From contig NC_064240.1 of NCBI RefSeq assembly GCF_023101765.2, positions 2,666,001-2,730,000 on the forward strand: 64,000 nt of DNA, written 5' to 3'. The position numbers were made by a program, and so were the translations under genes. This document shows, in pieces, positions 22,091-32,516 of this stretch; position 1 is the first letter of the stretch, and the number at the start of each line of letters is the position of its first letter. A model generated the notes under the pieces. It saw only the letters and a list, made by a program, of their open reading frames with translations. It did no database searches and was not told where the DNA came from. The DNA comes from Spodoptera frugiperda. Its lineage: Eukaryota; Arthropoda; Insecta; Lepidoptera; Noctuidae.

Positions 22091-22497
22091 ACAGATTTTA
22101 TATTTTTTTACGTGTTATTGATATTCACTGTTTACTAGACTTTTATTAGTTCTAAACTTCTAAGCGAAGATACAGAAAATAAGTCTATTTTTGTTATACT
22201 CCATCGTTCAAAATGGCCTCCTGTGTTTTCTCTACGTTAAGTAACTGGATTCTTTTTTTTACCAAACTTGAGTCTTTCGAAGTGTTTGCGAAATTGTTTG
22301 AACTTCCTTGTGCCTACTTTTGTTACTTGACCCAACTTTTTATTTCCTTTAAAAGCGTAATCCATTTGTTTTAACAATCGGTTTCGCCCCCATGCTTGTG
22401 ATTTACGAGGTTTAGGTCATTGAGTAATTTGATTTAGCTTTGTTTTTGTATTTTTTGTATAAGGTAGGTATACCTTAAAATAGACGCTCGGAGGACT
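22091..22497. other. Unassigned non-coding stretch
   Basis: Nothing recognised. Confidence 0.4.
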
Positions 22498-22671
22498 GAC
22501 GGCCGCTGGGCCAGGAAGTCGACTAAGTGGCGACCGCGGACTGGAAGAAGCAACGTGGGTAGACCTCCCACTAAGTGAACTGACGACATCGTCAGAGTAG
22601 CGGGGAGCCAGTGGATGCAGGTGGCGGCTTGTCGTTCTACGTGGAAGACTAAGTGCGATAATGATGATGAG
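22498..22671 (+). pseudogene. RTE-type non-LTR retrotransposon, C-terminal coding remnant
   Basis: The plus frame starting at 22498 reads DGRWARKSTKWRPRTGR, then SNVGRPPTK, a TGA stop (22576-22578), TDDIVRVAGSQWMQVAACRS and TWKTK. GRPPTxW-(T/S)DD(I/L)V-x-VAGxxWMQxAxxRxxW is the conserved end of RTE-clade polymerase proteins. The stop falls where a tryptophan (TGG) is expected. Everything upstream of this tail (endonuclease, reverse transcriptase) is missing, as expected of a 5'-truncated insertion. It ends near GATAATGATGATGA. The minus frame over it is a shadow. Confidence 0.85.
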
Positions 22672-23138
22672 GTATACCTAGGTATCATAAGGATAATTTT
22701 CAATATAATATACCTTGAAAGGCAGATAAGTATAGAAAGTTCTTGACTATGCCAGTTGCCAAGACATAGGGGGCTTGGATAGCAAATACCTTCAAAATGT
22801 TAAGTACCACTAAAAAGTTATTGGATATTGGTCCTTAGAACTGCCTGAATGACTAGACTAGAGTAACAAAAAATGTCTGCAGATAAATCAAATGACCTAG
22901 ACGTGATCTCTCCGGGACCATTTTTTAAAAACCACACTTTGATGAGATTAGGATTAGTGGATAGTCTTTGAGCCTTTAAATTTTGCATAAAAATATTTTA
23001 GTTTTAAATCCAAATTCTTTGGACAGGTTTATGGATTTTAATAAGATAATAATGTATTTTTTACATATTTTTGTTGTCTCATCTTAGATTTTAAAATCTG
23101 CTACTGCAAAAATGAAATAAATAGTTTGCTTTTTTTAG
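22672..23138. other. Unassigned non-coding stretch
   Basis: AT-rich, nothing recognised. Confidence 0.4.
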
Positions 23139-23262
23139 AATAACGTTGCCCCACTTTTGGATATTCTCCTGTATAGTGAATGCGTTTATAAACATTCAAT
23201 TTTACATAAACAAAGAGCATCCCATGCGGTATCGAACCCGCCACAGCGTCAACCGTACAGTT
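23139..23262 (-). mobile_element. K SINE, minus orientation, with B box
   Basis: On the minus strand: GACGCTGTGGCGGGTTCGAT with the box GGTTCGATACC (23228-23238), CATGGGATGCTCTTTG, ATGTTTATAAACGCATTCAC, TATACAGGAGAATAT, GGGGCAACGTTATTC. The middle is shortened relative to 57790-57960. Confidence 0.7.
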
Positions 23263-23659
23263 GATATTATAGTAACTCTACATCTATCTTTAGTTTCATT
23301 AGTCATTCTCACAATATAATAAACGCTACTATCCATTATATGTATAGTAAGCTGTATTTAACACTACACCAACGCAACAACGACTAAAGTGAATCAAACA
23401 CTCATTTCAAAAGGAAAAGTTCATCGACCTCTGCGATACAAAGGAGTACAAAGGAGCAACAAAGCACCTATTATTTTTACAATAGCTATTAAGTCAGTCA
23501 GGTGTAAAGAAAATGCTTTACTTAACTCTATTAAAAGAAAAATCACACTCTAGACGACTCACGTAGGCGTAAAAGTATGAACATGAAACGGTCTTCAAAA
23601 AAAGTATAAAAATTGTTAACATAAAAGGATTGTATGAGTAAAACAAGTTTTTATATCCT

Positions 23660-23803
23660 CTAGTGGGACTTTAGACTCCATTTTGAAAGCTTGTAAGAAC
23701 CATATTTCCTTGGCTCCTGTGTGCATTGGTGTATGTCGGTTATCAGTTTCTTCACATTTTCCTGTAGATAGTTTATTTCATCAACTGTTTTTCTCAAGGC
23801 CAT
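23660..23803 (-). CDS. Possible small coding exon, 47 codons, function unknown
   Basis: The frame begins MALRKTVDEINYLQENVKKL, continues with an amphipathic charged stretch, then a basic tail (RKYGSYKLSKWSLKSH) and a TAG stop. The composition (regular hydrophobic spacing, few stretches forced by A/T runs) is more protein-like than other frames in the window. On the minus strand it is preceded about 45 nt upstream by TTTTGTTTTGTTTTATAG, a good 3' splice acceptor. No donor, no clear AATAAA downstream and no family recognised. It could be a terminal exon, a decayed retrocopy or chance. Confidence 0.22.
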   Translation of the reverse strand: MALRKTVDEINYLQENVKKLITDIHQCTQEPRKYGSYKLSKWSLKSH

Positions 23804-24025
23804 TTGAATTAATAGAATATTCCAAAAATTAAGTCTTAAACTTAAACAACTATAAAACAAAACAAAATGTGAGATTCTGTGCCCACAATAAAGAAAAATC
23901 AAAAGAATACTTCTAGTAGAATTCTTATCTTGTTATTCTTTATGGCGTAGATTTTTAGTTTTATGTCTATGTTCAGATAATATAATTTGGTTGGGGTTGT
24001 CGGAAGTTATGGTCCTTTTTAAGCT

Positions 24026-24170
24026 AATTCAAAAAAGAGAAGGTTCTCAGTATGTTTGTATGTTTGTGCGCGATAATCTCGCGTTGGGCTGAACTGATTT
24101 TGATGCGGTTTTCATGGATACAACCCAAGTTAAAAAAAATTGAGCTGGTAAATAAATTTAAGACGACTCG
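24026..24170 (+). repeat. F2 repeat (GAGGTTCTC type)
   Basis: AGAGAAGGTTCTCAGTATGT, TTGTATGTTTGTGCGCGATA, ATCTCGCGTTGGGCTGAACT and GATTTTGATGCGGTTTTCAT. Related pieces: 27040-27107 (reverse) and 52836-52895. I associate this word order with a common moth retroelement fragment. Confidence 0.6.
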
Positions 24171-24740
24171 ATTTTATTAAAAAAAGTTTTATTATATTGT
24201 ATTAAATTTCGGCGATTTATAAGACATAATAATACTACTGATAACTTTTATAATATAATACAAAATTACGTGAAACAATCAATGGCCAAAGCTAAATTAA
24301 TTTCATCTTTACCTAGTTCAAAGTTACAACATACAACATACTATGTAGGTTAAAAATAAAGCGAACGGATTTGCCTTTGCAGAAAAATGTATTGTTACAA
24401 TGTTGTAAATTGTAGAAGTTAAATAAACAGTAACTTCTGTACCGTTCCTGTAATGGGACGGCGTGGGCTCGACCACATATCCGTGTCCATTCCGCACACA
24501 CTACCGCACTCGGTTTGAAATTGAAAAAGTGTTGAACTGAAACAAATAGATGCTTAGAATGACGTCACAATGTACCTAATCACAGTGGCTTTGTAGTATG
24601 CTGAATTATTCTTGTTGTCACTTATTTAAAAAACATTTTCGGAGCGTGTCTTGACCTCGTTTAGATATTGGTTTGGGGGCTGTTTTGATATTTTTTTTGG
24701 TGCTGAATGATCATTCCTATGACGTAACGTTTCCTTATTA
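24171..24740. other. Unassigned stretch with one TGACGTCA
   Basis: TGACGTCA at 24560-24567. Otherwise nothing recognised. Confidence 0.4.
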
Positions 24741-24960
24741 GAGGTCTAGGCTTAGAGGTGCACATAATGCCACTACAATGTATACCTACTTTACCCCATC
24801 TGTTATAAGTCCCATGTAAAGGGGGTGAGCCTATTGCCGTATACTAGGCACAATTACGACTCCGTGCTACTACTAACAAATTTTCGAAAAACCGAAAAAT
24901 GTCCAGCAATTCTTTGCCCGACCAGGGAATCGAAACCGAGACCTCTTGCCCCGGAGTGAC
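24741..24960 (-). mobile_element. B SINE, minus orientation, head truncated
   Basis: On the minus strand: GTCACTCCGGGGCAAGAGGT, CTCGGTTTCGATTCCCTGGT, CGGGCAAAGAATTGCTGGAC, TAGTAGCACGGAGTCGTAAT, TTACATGGGACTTATAAC. The B-box region is intact apart from one insertion. The usual GGGGATAAAAGGCGTGACG end is degraded. Confidence 0.85.
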
Positions 24961-25444
24961 AAAAATGTGGAACGCTTCACGATTTTGCGTGTCATCCTTT
25001 GGCAGGAGCCATGTTAAAAGAAAACTTCTAAAAATATGCAAATGTTTAAAAACCTTGAATGTAAAGGAGCAGCCTACGAGTATCTAAATTAATTTATGCC
25101 AAGTTATAAAAAGATAATATTGTAACTTTTTATGAACTTCCAAACTAAAATCTAATTTATTTTTTTATGAAAACCCGGAGGCGTTATTTAATTTAAGGTT
25201 AATAAAGTTGCAAATTAAGTGGAGTTTTTTTTTGTAACATTTTAGTTATTTTTATCCAGGTATCTATTATAAATATATTTTTTAACACAATTAGGTATCT
25301 AGTTTACAAATGAATTTGTTCATCGTTCTTGATTTATCTGGCAAACTTGTAAAATAAAATTTTATTCTGTGATTATTTTCTTACCCAAATAAACAATATC
25401 ATCTATCCAATTGAATTGAATTGGCTCTTAATGACACCCTCTGT
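24961..25444. other. Unassigned AT-rich stretch
   Basis: Nothing recognised. Confidence 0.4.
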
Positions 25445-25556
25445 TGCTATTGAACGAGATCGAAACGAGACCGTGTTCGGCGATGTTAATCACATCGCTC
25501 CAGTTCCAATAAACCAACCAATCAGAACACCGAACGTAAAACAAACTCGTACTAAG
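25445..25556. repeat. I element, second copy
   Basis: ACGAGATCGAAACGAGACCG, ACCAACCAATCAGAACACCG and ACGTAAAACAAACTCGTACT, then AAG. The right terminal repeat is intact; the left one is lost. GTGTTCGG and CACCGAAC give the internal symmetry. Confidence 0.6.
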
Positions 25557-25939
25557 GGTACTGAAACACATGACAACCTTACTCTATCAATGCTTTTTGT
25601 ACTGATTATTATGCTTAACACATTACTTACAAATATCTCACTCATCTCTACAAAGCATTACTATGTAACTACTAGTATCTAACATTATTTCATTAGTTCT
25701 ACAGAAGTCTCATAAAGGACCTAATATTTTACGATAGCGACCGAACTTTGTTACCTCCAATATTTGCATGGCCCTACGATCCGTACTTATCTCGTTTATA
25801 GCACGTATAAGAGTACATAACCTTTATATTATGTGGTATCGTAAATTTTAACATACGTACTTTAACTATTAATGCTGTGTTGGCGCTAAATGGTAGCTTT
25901 TGATGGATGATGCGTTCAAATTGGCGCTGTGGGGGTAAG
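25557..25939. other. Unassigned non-coding stretch
   Basis: Nothing recognised. Confidence 0.4.
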
Positions 25940-26106
25940 GGTGTTTTTCCAGCACAGATGTGCTATGTAGTGTAGCTACTTTTAGTATTTGCTATGTAGC
26001 TACGTAGCGTAGCTATGCTACGAAGATGTAATAGCTAAGCTTTGCAACTATCTGACCGTTTGCATTGATGCTAAGCTACGTAGCTGTGCGAGGAAGATGC
26101 GCAGCT

Positions 26107-26162
<56 letters not shown>

Positions 26163-26236
26163 CCACCAGAGCTAAGCTATGTGTACCATGACTGTGATAG
26201 CTGGAACCCAAACGCATCCGCATCAACATAGCATCT
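25940..26236 (+). mobile_element. H element with a GA microsatellite inside
   Basis: AGATGTGCTATGTAGTGTAG, GCTATGTAGCTACGTAGCGT, AGCTATGCTACGAAGATGTA and GATGCTAAGCTACGTAGCTG precede the microsatellite. After it GCTAAGCTATGTGTACCATG and GGAACCCAAACGCATCCGC match the reverse complement of 51505-51575. So the unit is bounded by two parts also found elsewhere. Confidence 0.65.
26108..26155. repeat. (GA)n microsatellite, about 24 units
   Basis: An uninterrupted GA dinucleotide run. The Ser-Leu repeated frame on the minus strand is only the translation of this run. Confidence 0.97.
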
Positions 26237-26259
26237 CTAGTGGAAAACTTTGAAAATTT

Positions 26260-26312
26260 CATTAAGTTTTAAATAAACACAAACGTTAGTTTGGTTTATT
26301 TAAAACTTAATG
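26260..26312. repeat. 53-bp palindrome (hairpin)
   Basis: CATTAAGTTTTAAATAAAC (26260-26278) pairs exactly with GTTTATTTAAAACTTAATG (26294-26312). The centre ACAAACGTTAGTTTG pairs again through CAAAC/GTTTG around a GTTA loop. It lies 23 bp right of the H element. It could be a minimal foldback, the footprint of an excised palindromic element, or a transcribed hairpin. Confidence 0.85.
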
Positions 26313-27039
26313 AGCTGTACTGTCTTATTGTAAGCAGATTGATTGTTAACTCAGACTGTTGAGAAAGTGGTTTTGGGCATACGCGCCTTCGGGAATTAAA
26401 TATTATTATATCACAGTAATGTTTATCATTCCTGGAAATCACACTCACCAGTTTTACACAGCAGCGGTATATTCCCACTCGACCAACGACGAGTTCTATT
26501 TAAATACCTAAATTTATCTAACTAAACGTAACTAAAACTTTTAGGAAAGCAAATTTCATCGTATTTCGAACTAATCCCTAATGAGGATGACGTCATCGGA
26601 ATCGTTAGTTAAGTGCTCGTCAAAAGGCCGAACTATTTCTAGGACACATTTGTCATATGAGGTTGTCACTAGCTATACATTAATAGTAGGCAGTAGGCTC
26701 TATTTACGTTATTAATGAAAGTTTCGTTCTAAAAACCCTTGCTTATATTCGGAAATTAGCTTCATTGGTAAAGTAGGCTTTAATACGATATTTCATCAGT
26801 CTGCATAAAGGCGTATACTATTCCGAAATTCTATTGGTATGATTATCAATAATGTCCGTCTGGTAGATTAATTTGCATGCAGCATTGGACACGTAACAAT
26901 AGGTAAGTTTCAAGATAGGTTGTCTTATAAATAAACTTTTTTTTAAAGGAAACCACTTTCAGTTTTTTTACCACCTCTTTTTATAAGTTTGTCCCTAAAA
27001 TCTTCTCGTTGACGGTTCAGCGAAACGTGAAATAATCAC
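26313..27039. other. Unassigned stretch with one TGACGTCA
   Basis: TGACGTCA at 26588-26595. No gene or recognised repeat. Confidence 0.4.
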
Positions 27040-27107
27040 ACATAAACATACATACCTACTATGTATGTAGTCAAACTGAGAACCTCCTATTTTCGAAATC
27101 GGTTAGC
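27040..27107 (-). repeat. F2 repeat fragment, minus orientation
   Basis: ACATACATACCTACTATGTA, TGTAGTCAAACTGAGAACCT and CCTATTTTCGAAATCGGTTA are the reverse of the F2 head (AACCGATTTCGAAAATAGGA, GGTTCTCAG). Confidence 0.55.
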
Positions 27108-27617
27108 AGTCTTAACCACTTACATTCCAAATATCTAAAGTGCCAAGTTATTTTAGGTTCCCAAACGAACTTAAAGAGCCTAGATCTTCATTCTATTGAA
27201 GAGTATTAGCCTATCAAGTTGAGTAAGCATTGCCTTTTTCAATATGTCCAACTATTTAGAAACGCCTGACCCTTTTCTGAGTTGGCCTTCGTCAAGATTT
27301 CCAAACTGGACCTTTAATATGTTCAGAATGGAAAAAGGTTACGTTTAAAGAATAAAAAATCCACATCTTTTCGTTTACTTTTCTTTAGATTTCAGTTTTT
27401 TGCGTGTGATCTGCAGAATATTGGATATATTAATACTTGTTTGATGAAGATTTGGGCAATGGAGCGTGAATTGTGGTATTTAATTTTGAAGCTGTAACGT
27501 AGCATTTTTAAATTCATTTTTTTAAAAACTTGTGCACAAAATTAACAAAGGCAGATGTTTCGAGAAAAATGAATAGCAACGAAAAGCTTTTCATTATCTC
27601 ACTACCTATTTATTTGT
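27108..27617. other. Unassigned non-coding stretch
   Basis: Nothing recognised. Confidence 0.4.
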
Positions 27618-27769
27618 AGGGGAAAATCATCTAATGCCTTTTTCCCGCCTAAGGTAAGACGAAGCGGAGTATCAGACTCTTACTGACTAAAAACTACTCC
27701 GTTCCCATTCCTGCTCTTCGAGCCGGAGCCCCGGTAACCCACTAGGTAGTCCGCAGCTCCGAATCGGGA
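27618..27769 (+). mobile_element. A element, near full length
   Basis: AGGGGAAAATCATCTAATGC at the start, GTATCAGACTCTTACTGACT in the middle, GAGCCGGAGCCCCGGTAACC and TAGTCCGCAGCTCCGA at the end. Diverged in the CCCGCCTAAGGTAAGACGAA part. Confidence 0.88.
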
Positions 27770-29367
27770 TTATCTCACTACCTAGTGTCAAGTCGTAACA
27801 TCACATGGAAATTATAAAGTTCAAAAGTTAGAAAATTACACTTTGATGTCATACATTTTTACAATATAAACAGCAAAATCTTTTGTAGAAAACTAGCTTC
27901 ATTATAATGCAACATCGAGTATACATTTTAGCTTTCAGCCAGTCCATCTTCATATAAACTTTAGCTCCTCGAAGTCACAAATCCCTGCGCTCGCAATATG
28001 CTCTTAAAGGAGTATTTACAAAGTTTTCTCTTCATACTATAAACAGGGACAAGTTGTACAGTAGTTTCTTATTGTTCTTTCATTGTTATATATTAATCTA
28101 ATACACATAAATACTAGCTGTATGTTAGTTTCATTTAATAAAGCGGAAATATTTTCCAATGCATCGAACATGATTTAAAACAAAGTGTTATATACGAAAA
28201 ATAAAAAATACTGATTAAATTATCAGCCTAATAATTCGCTCAACCTAGAAATCAAATCTGTTGCTCAGCAGTTGCACGTAACTATCACTCGGGGTAATCA
28301 TTAAGACTTCGAAAAATAAATTGTAAATAATAAAGACATCAATGTAAATACAATCAATCATGACAATGAACCACAAACCTTGTATCTCCACACTAAGATA
28401 TAGAATATCTAAAACAACACATACAATATAATTAATGATCAAAGCGTTTCTACATTAATGAGAATATTTTACACGTGTGCACATTTGAGTGCTTCCTACG
28501 CACTCCGGTATTGGTCTAAGTGCCTGATAACTTCTGAACCCTATCACTCATCTATTTATAAACTTTGGAACAACTGCCAGCCCTAGATGTATTTGGTCTA
28601 TATTATCGACTCAGGTACAAAACGTAGACCTTTTTCAATTTACATATTGACTCGTTTATTTTCTTGCTGAATTTTTAGAACTATTCTTATGCTAATGTTA
28701 TATACACGTGTATGTTAAAAAGTATACAATTTTGTATAACAATAGCTACTATCTTTGTATTGAATCAAACTTTAATTTTCTTACCTAAATGCCTAGTGTG
28801 AATTTTTTACGTTAACTCGTTCGACACATTTATGAAGTTCGGCTGCTCCAAGTTAAGCAACCAATCAGATGGCTAAATACAGTAATGTTTCGATGGCGTC
28901 AACGTATAAATAACTCGTACGCAACACCTCGTACTGTAAAGTGTGCATAATGTAGGTTCATAGTTGTCCGCGATTTCAGGTTTGATCTTAACATTAACAC
29001 TTATTGTTTTTACATTTTTCAGGTTTAAAAAGAAAATAAAATTTGTATTCGACAAAAGAATGCCGTTATAAGTATGAAACTAAATTCATTAAGACTAGTT
29101 CAATTTAATTAAACCACTACCTATGACTTTATATAAAATTTATACTTATATTTTCAAAAGGTATCTAAACAACACCCTCTTTGTAGTAGGAAAAAAATTA
29201 CATGTTCCATGAAAATGAACGCGATTTTTCGTTGATTAATGTCACCTTATATACTACATGTGAGCTCTGAAAGGAAATAGGGCGTACAGAATTCAATTAA
29301 TTTGGGTTAATGAAATAAAATTCGTTGCTTTGAATCATTATTGGAGATCGATTTTATTTGTTGGTTT
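27770..29367. other. Unassigned stretch of about 1.6 kb
   Basis: AT-rich, no recognised repeat, only short unremarkable frames. Confidence 0.4.
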
Positions 29368-30513
29368 ACTTTTAAAATTTAGACATCAGTTTAAAAGAAG
29401 TGGGAGAGCCATGGAAGTACATATTGTACCTGTACCTATATATAGGGTGTAACAAAATACCCATATACATCAAGAAATACTGAAGAATACAGGTTGAATA
29501 GAATCTCTACACAAAACTTCAGCTTAAAATAAGTTTGTTCTTCTGTAAATCTGATCGTCTTGTACTTGTATCTGCCTAATTTTGATGTTCGGTTTCTGGA
29601 ATTTTATGTATTGGAAAAATTCATAACTTGGTACCATGAAAACATAAGTTTAAAAAACCCTTCCCGTATCGTTTTTTAATGTTATCTAGAAACCGTGCAC
29701 TTGGTATGTATACCCCTTTTTGTTACACCGTGTATATATAGTTGCAGATACTTAAGATAGAATTTTATGAACAAACCGTGCACTTGGTATGTATACCCCC
29801 TTTTTGTTACACCGTGTATATATAGTTGCAGATACTTAAGATAGAATTTTATGAACAAACCGTGAACTTGGTATGTATACCCCCTTTTTTTGTTACACCG
29901 TGTATATATAGTTGCAGATACTTAAGATAGAATTTTATGAACAAACCGTGCACTTGGTATGTATACCCCCTTTTTGTTACACCGTGTATATATAGTTGCA
30001 GATACTTAAGATAGAATTTTATGAACAAACCGTGCACTTGGTATGTATACCCCCTTTTTGTTACACCGTGTATATATAGTTGCAGATACTTAAGATAGAA
30101 TTTTATGAAGTATGCCACTCCAATGTTCATAGTATCTGCAACTATATATACACGGTGTAACAAAAAGGGGTATACATACCAAGTGCACGGTTTCTAGATA
30201 ACATTAAAAAACGATACGGGAAGGGTTTTTTAAACTTATGTTTTCATGGTACCAAGTTATGAATTTTTCCAATACATAAAATTCCAGAAACCGAACATCA
30301 AAATTAGGCAGATACAAGTACAAGACGATCAGATTTACAGAAGAACAAACTTATTTTGAGCTGAAACTTTGTGTAGATTCTATTCACCCTGTATTCTTCA
30401 GTACTTCTTGATGTGTATGGGTATTTTGTTACACCCTGTATATAGGTACAGGTACAATATGTACTTCCATGGCTCTCCCACTTCTTTTAAACTGATGTCT
30501 AAATTTTAAAAGT
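29368..30513. mobile_element. 1.15-kb fold-back derived from the D element, with an inner tandem array
   Basis: The left arm 29368-29751 and right arm 30132-30513 are almost perfect reverse complements (384 and 382 bp). Each arm begins with about 75 bp of flank (AAAATTTAGACATCAGTTTA, AAGAAGTGGGAGAGCCATGG). It then enters a D unit whose outer end is AGGGTGTAACAAAATACCCA and inner end GTTACACCGTGTATATATA. Between the arms lie four 84-86-bp tandem repeats (29751-30088) of the D inner end. The frame of repeated residues on the minus strand is just this array translated. The near identity of the arms means the structure is young or is being corrected. Confidence 0.93.
29751..30088. repeat. Four tandem 84-86-bp repeats inside the fold-back
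   Basis: CTTAAGATAGAATTTTATGA starts at 29751, 29835, 29921, 30005 and (partial) 30089. Each unit contains AACCGTGCACTTGGTATGTA, TACCCCC-T-run and GTTACACCGTGTATATATAG. The 86-bp unit differs by a longer T run and GTGAAC for GTGCAC. Confidence 0.97.
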
Positions 30514-31239
30514 GAGAAAAAATTAGATTTTAGATCTCGGCGTATTAAATGAGGTAATATTAAACTCATCACTGGTAGAAAATAGGTTTATTTATATAGA
30601 GTAGTTAAAAAATATTTAAAACACGTGATAATAAGAAACTTTTATATTAATCACAATAACAAAACAAGAAAATTTTGCACGAGCACGCATGTTTTCGCGT
30701 GATCAGCTGTTAGCAAGGTATTTTGCAACTGTACGCGTGCGTGCTAATGAAATTTCATTGTTTTTTTATAGTGATAAAAACAAAACTAATGAGTATACAA
30801 AAAAAGTTTCTTCGGGAAAGTTGTTGGTAATCATGAGTACAATCACGTGTGTAATTATCCTTCACTAATTACCAGTCACCCTAACAACCCTTTAGAGTTT
30901 GAAAGGAGCCATGTTAAATTATAATTAAACGAGTTCCGATTCCACGTAAACCCTTGGCATGGGTAGAATAATGTTGAGTAATGAATAAGGTCAGCAAGTT
31001 CAGTAACCACCCAACAATTAGTTGGGAACCAGTCGATACTAGTTCTCAACTTGGACAGTTCATATGACATTAGAAGGGAAACCACGACGACGAAGTTAGT
31101 TTCCAATCCTTTACTCATATAACATTTATTAGACACTTACCTACTTACTATACTCTACGTTTCGAATAATCTCGTCAATAAGTTCCTGTGGCCAATTTCT
31201 GATGATAGATTTCACACACTGATATTATACATTGCGAAA
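30514..31239. other. Unassigned stretch with a weak inverted pair
   Basis: GAGCACGCATG near 30681 and GCGTGCGTGCT near 30739 are partial reverse complements. Otherwise nothing recognised. The 86-codon minus frame has no motif. Confidence 0.4.
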
Positions 31240-31376
31240 GTTTGTTTGTTTGGTTGCTTGGATGTTTGTCCGTACGACACTAAAACTATGGAACGAATAT
31301 TGATGAAATTTAGTATACGGACAGGGTATGAGCTGGCTTGGGTGATATGATACTTTTTATCCTAGTAATTACATAA
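31240..31376 (+). repeat. F1 repeat
   Basis: GGTTGCTTGGATGTTTGTCC, GAACGAATATTGATGAAATT, GACAGGGTATGAGCTGGCTT, GGGTGATATGATACTTTTTA, TCC. The same order is at 44557-44704. A C element in opposite orientation follows directly. Confidence 0.75.
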
Positions 31377-31381
31377 TTATA

Positions 31382-31505
31382 TCCGGTAACCGCACTCAAA
31401 CAACAAAACACAACGCAAGCGTTGTTTCACGTTGGTTTTCTGAGAGGCCGTGGTATAACTCCGGTCGAGCCGGCTCATTCGTGCCGAAGCATGGCTCTCC
31501 CACAC
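31382..31505 (-). mobile_element. C element head, minus orientation
   Basis: On the minus strand: GTGTGGGAGAGCCATGCTTC, GGCACGAATGAGCCGGCTCG, ACGTGAAACAACGCTTGCG, GTTTTGTTGTTTGAGTG, then loss of the tail. Confidence 0.85.
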
Positions 31506-31825
31506 TTTCCTGTTAAGTATTCCTTGGCCCGGACATTTTTCCCACTAAATTCGTGTGTTGTGTGTCTCCATCCACAATCTGGACCTTAAAGTCATAAACT
31601 TGGTTTCGTCTCGTTCGTCTCGCTCTAGTAATCCCCGAGTCTCTAATAAAATGACACGAGTAGTTTTAAGTCTAGACCCAAAGGAATTGTTTCTACAAAG
31701 TGGCTCAACGCTTTAAAAGTAATTCCTACAATCGTTTGAAACTTAGATTGTTGAACCATAACTTTTTCTAAGAACAATGTAAACATATTATCACAATTAT
31801 CATAATCGTAACATAGAGTACTTTT
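31506..31825. other. Unassigned stretch
   Basis: Nothing recognised. Confidence 0.4.
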
Positions 31826-31965
31826 TGAAGGGAGAAAATGATCCAATCTCTTCTCCCGCCTTGAGCGAGTCGAGAGGGAGTGTCAGTCTGTTACTGACTA
31901 AAAACCAACCCGTTCCTATTCCGGTAAACCCGCTAGGTAGTTCGCAGCCTCGAACCTAGATTACT
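31826..31965 (+). mobile_element. A element with internal deletion
   Basis: TTTGAAGGGAGAAAATGATC, TCTTCTCCCGCCTTGAGCGA, AGGGAGTGTCAGTCTGTTAC, then CGTTCCTATTCCGGTAAACC, joining the CCTACTCC and CCGGTAA parts so that CTGCTTTTCGAGCCGGAGCC is lost. Confidence 0.88.
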
Positions 31966-32516
31966 TGTATCACCTTTGTAGTAGAATTTTGAGTTCAATG
32001 AACTTATTTCCTTTTCTTCACCTGTCAACACAACTATGGTTCTATTTATGTTCCTTAGAAATGTCTCGTTATTAATTTTGAAATTTCCACTCACATACAT
32101 ATTATTATACGTAACGTTAAACATCTTTCAAGAACCTAAAATTAGATTAACATTGACATCACAACTTTACATCATTTGAAATTCAACTCTAAACACAACA
32201 AACTTACAGTTTACTTTACAATGGCATTAAAATGGAAATAACTCAATAGGTATTTGACAACAGTACATTTAGCCACTCGAAGACGATAAACGAAAAATGT
32301 ATGAAAGCTTTTAACATAAAAGTTTTTTATGTTGCACTCTGAAATAAAAGATGTACGGAGTGAATCTAACCTTCGCCTTGAGAGAGACAGAAGAGGACTT
32401 GAACAGTTGTTCCATGTTCTCGAAGAAATAATGGTATAATATTCTGGTGTATTGAAAAAAAATACATTGGTCGAATTGTTGTCAAAAGTACCGGACGAAA
32501 GGACGTATGCCGAGCG
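31966..32516. other. Unassigned stretch
   Basis: Nothing recognised. Confidence 0.4.

Noticed and set aside
26071..26262. Ser-Leu repeat protein frame
   Set aside because: Produced by the (GA)n microsatellite.
29751..30088. CRISPR-like array
   Set aside because: Units are contiguous 84-86-bp repeats without unique spacers, and the DNA is clearly from an animal genome.
29849..30163. Minus-strand frame with repeated residue blocks, resembling a repeat protein
   Set aside because: It is the translation of the 84-bp tandem DNA repeats; the reading frame stays open only because 84 is a multiple of three, and the 86-bp unit shifts it.
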